NCBI GenBank assembly: GCA_900543515.1
Contig: UQRW01000044.1
Span: forward strand, 1 to 16,080
Direction of reading: 5' to 3'
Origin: an uncultured Collinsella sp.
GTDB lineage: Bacteria; Actinomycetota; Coriobacteriia; Coriobacteriales; Coriobacteriaceae
Length of the DNA stretch: 16,080 nucleotides
Shown: positions 15,601-16,080 of the stretch, piece after piece
Layout of the letters: every line of letters begins with the position of its first letter
Numbering within the stretch: the stretch's first letter is position 1
Program-made: the position numbers and the translations under genes
The notes under the pieces: generated by a model
The model's database searches: none
The model's input: the letters and a program-made list of their open reading frames with translations, nothing else
Told to the model about the DNA's origin: nothing

Positions 15601-15809
15601 TTCTTGGCCTCATCCTGCTTTGCCTTGGCGTCCTTGAGCGCCTGGGTCTTATCCTCGACACTCTTGTTGACCTGTTCGAGCTGATCGTTCAGGTCGCCCA
15701 GCTTCTTCTGCTGCAGCTCGGTCTTTTCGACGGCGGCTTTGAGCTCGTCAATCTTCTCCTGGAGCGCGGCGACTTCTGCTGCGTTCTGCTCGATTTCGTT
15801 GTCGCTCAC
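12660..15809 (-). CDS. Coiled-coil, CAP-like, LAQTG-anchored surface protein (5' truncated)
   Basis: The frame encodes 1049 residues from the only standard start codon, GTG at 15809, but it is open to 16004 and this GTG has no ribosome site, so the true N-terminus is missing. Residues 1-325 are Ala/Lys/Gln/Glu-rich heptad coiled coil. Residues about 327-593 are globular with CAP-superfamily features: SLRMTAAAALNVSYSSN, WRHSGCYWDNGENLAGG (about 439-455) and GCGHYLNIIDSATAAIGIA (about 532). A second coiled coil spans about 600-975. Then come a Pro/Ala/Lys linker (979-1012), a sortase motif LAQTG (1013-1017), a hydrophobic helix and the tail RRRKQM. This plan, rods around a compact domain, resembles the SEC10/PgrA surface-exclusion proteins and CAP-domain adhesins. 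It should stand out from the cell wall; ligand unknown. No signal peptide is present in the window. Possibly a pseudogene or silent cassette. Confidence 0.8.
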   Translation of the reverse strand: MSDNEIEQNAAEVAALQEKIDELKAAVEKTELQQKKLGDLNDQLEQVNKSVEDKTQALKDAKAKQDEAKKALDDAQAKLEAMGMDEYEAAKKAVEDAQAKLDDANKAVATAQANLDQAKADEASAQQEKQNTEAALTTAQAKKQETAAALAAATTARDNAQQKFNQAQAALDAAVSGTGVDLSALEAAMNAAAGELKTAQAELNAATDADATAQANLQAAQNTATAAQEKANAANAAVASAQSAYDAVNKEYEDAASKRDAAKAAYEKAQQTEADKKTAYDKLVEVRKQKRSEWEAACAASNAAEKAYDAANAQVEALEQQIADLKSNMTVDQEVISQGMFGFMNYIIGGSQFTATQKKNAQDAVSMLTGAADKAEWYDQYVDQDMSHDTNPLSLEQMRNALTYLDTQNNLRKANGQSALSVSLRMTAAAALNVSYSSNIWRHSGCYWDNGENLAGGGGAYTGGETEDTLGWPYTGLYTQEKVNYENWIKKYGADSEAGKDLIAHRYDSYYIYQNYNDVYSGTKDENGKERGDGCGHYLNIIDSATAAIGIATGSGKNTDSEVTAFDYSDDDTQADFTVSEFKKLVNDYIDSAYNAGGTQAQKAQLKELQGKLAEAQKNFGTTREAYFAAVNGQDTAQDAFTAADVNMNTAKGEYEKAKSDTAAAKTAYDAAKDALGGIDIESLKQNLDAAKGEAATAQAAFDKANATLADSKTKAAEAAAHKAKARSARDAAKAKSEQANEAYDNATASVKDLAAKRDAAQADLANKQGSLDEAKKADDAAQAGVDKAQAADVQAATALSDAKQAVAAKAQAVSDAQAKVKAAEGELATANKAFERFAGAQKAVDDAKVAYDAAVAGVADAQKQLEAANEAVVDANFEIVKAKAELASDEALKADLEVVDHKASLAAGTTGNEKLVKLNAAYARYKAAVDAAAGLKAALSDADAKLSDANDAYAAALAEFDDAKDALAAAQAEYDKYHPKAEPQAKPQAKPQVTQAAAKAPAAKKKAASGALAQTGDNSALAGEVFVIGGITLVAAGVTLSDRRRKQM

Positions 15810-16004
15810 AGCCTGCGAGGCCTGATTCTTTTGCTGCTGTGCCTGCTTTTGAGACTGGCCCGCCGCGTCGGCCTTCTTCTGGGCGGCATCGTAGGCGGCC
15901 TGAGCGTCCTTGAGCTGCTTTGCCGACTCCTCGGCCAGCTGGGCAGCCGTCTTTACGACCGCTTGGTTACCGGCGGCAACGGTGTTCTCTACAGAACTAC
16001 CCCA
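15810..16004 (-). pseudogene. Upstream in-frame remnant of the surface-protein gene without start codon
   Basis: Translation continues in frame upstream of the GTG at 15809 with the same coiled-coil composition (VVKTAAQLAEESAKQLKDAQ and AAYDAAQKKADAAGQ), back to a TAA at 16005-16007. No ATG, GTG or TTG occurs in this stretch. The protein-like composition fades near GNQA (about 15960-15971), shortly before the inverted repeat at 15984-15997. The segment is therefore coding sequence cut off from its signal peptide and ribosome site. Confidence 0.7.
15984..15997. repeat. Small inverted repeat at the break in the surface-protein gene
   Basis: GTTCT (15984-15988) and AGAAC (15993-15997) are perfect arms around CTAC. 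It sits where the coding signal of the surface protein ends and may be part of a mobile-element end or a recombinase site. Confidence 0.4.
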
Positions 16005-16007
16005 TTA

Positions 16008-16080
16008 CAGTCTGAAATAGGCCATCGATAAATTTCGATGGCGAGCATTCGGCGCATTGCCTACGATACGGGCAAGCCCC
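16008..16080. other. Window edge: unassigned sequence with a 22-bp inverted repeat
   Basis: GCCATCGA (16021-16028) and TCGATGGC (16035-16042) are perfect 8-bp arms around TAAATT. Two minus-strand frames are open to the window edge and end just here: one with ...IDGLFQTVMG (stop at 15997-15999), the other ...SMAYFRL (stop at 16005-16007). Either could be the C-terminus of a gene entering from the right, for example a transposase or recombinase, but too little is visible to name one. Confidence 0.35.

Noticed and set aside
12486..16065. Shared 10-mer ATTGCCTACG near 12486 and 16056
   Set aside because: Ten-base matches are expected many times by chance in 16 kb and the flanks do not match.
1..16080. 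tRNA, rRNA, CRISPR arrays or prophage genes
   Set aside because: No cloverleaf, rRNA-like sequence, regularly spaced repeat array or phage structural or integrase gene was seen on either strand.

Overview
The window looks like chromosome from a gut actinobacterium of the class Coriobacteriia, most likely Collinsella or a close relative. This is inferred from gene content, high-GC codon use, frequent GTG starts, an AmaP/DUF2273/Asp23 module, a DUF6020-type membrane protein and a LAQTG cell-wall anchor; no rRNA or other phylogenetic marker is present to prove it. Eleven of the twelve recognisable genes lie on the minus strand; only the OPT-family transporter lies on the plus strand.

Layout from left to right. 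83-1390: zinc-ribbon, multi-membrane protein with a repetitive Pro/Glu tail. 1540-2562: YitT-family membrane protein. 2769-4256: envelope-stress operon read amaP, DUF2273, asp23. 4423-5229: YebC/TACO1 family. 5395-7578: large DUF6020-like membrane protein. 7722-8543: lgt. 8652-8930: small NifU-type Fe-S protein. 9102-9626: dCMP deaminase. 9711-10562: coaX (type III pantothenate kinase). 10755-12458: OPT-family peptide transporter, divergent from coaX. 12660-15809, open to 16004: very large coiled-coil, CAP-like, sortase-anchored surface protein whose 5' end is missing. No gene-free stretch exceeds 300 bases.

The envelope is the common theme. Lgt lipidates prolipoproteins, the AmaP/Asp23 module is membrane-anchored, YitT, DUF6020 and the zinc-ribbon protein are membrane proteins, and the right-hand gene encodes a wall-anchored rod. 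The rest is housekeeping: CoA synthesis, pyrimidine nucleotide supply and Fe-S delivery.

Two signals go beyond routine annotation. First, several stop codons are followed within 0-16 bases by a hairpin whose loop carries a CCTGTCCC-like core while the stem sequences are unrelated; two of these hairpins belong to a 55-bp repeat found in opposite orientations. They look like a dispersed intergenic element family. Second, the surface protein frame stays open 195 bases upstream of its only possible (GTG) start, has no signal peptide, and stops just beyond an inverted-repeat segment at the window edge. This suggests an insertion element or a DNA rearrangement has cut the gene from its N-terminus.
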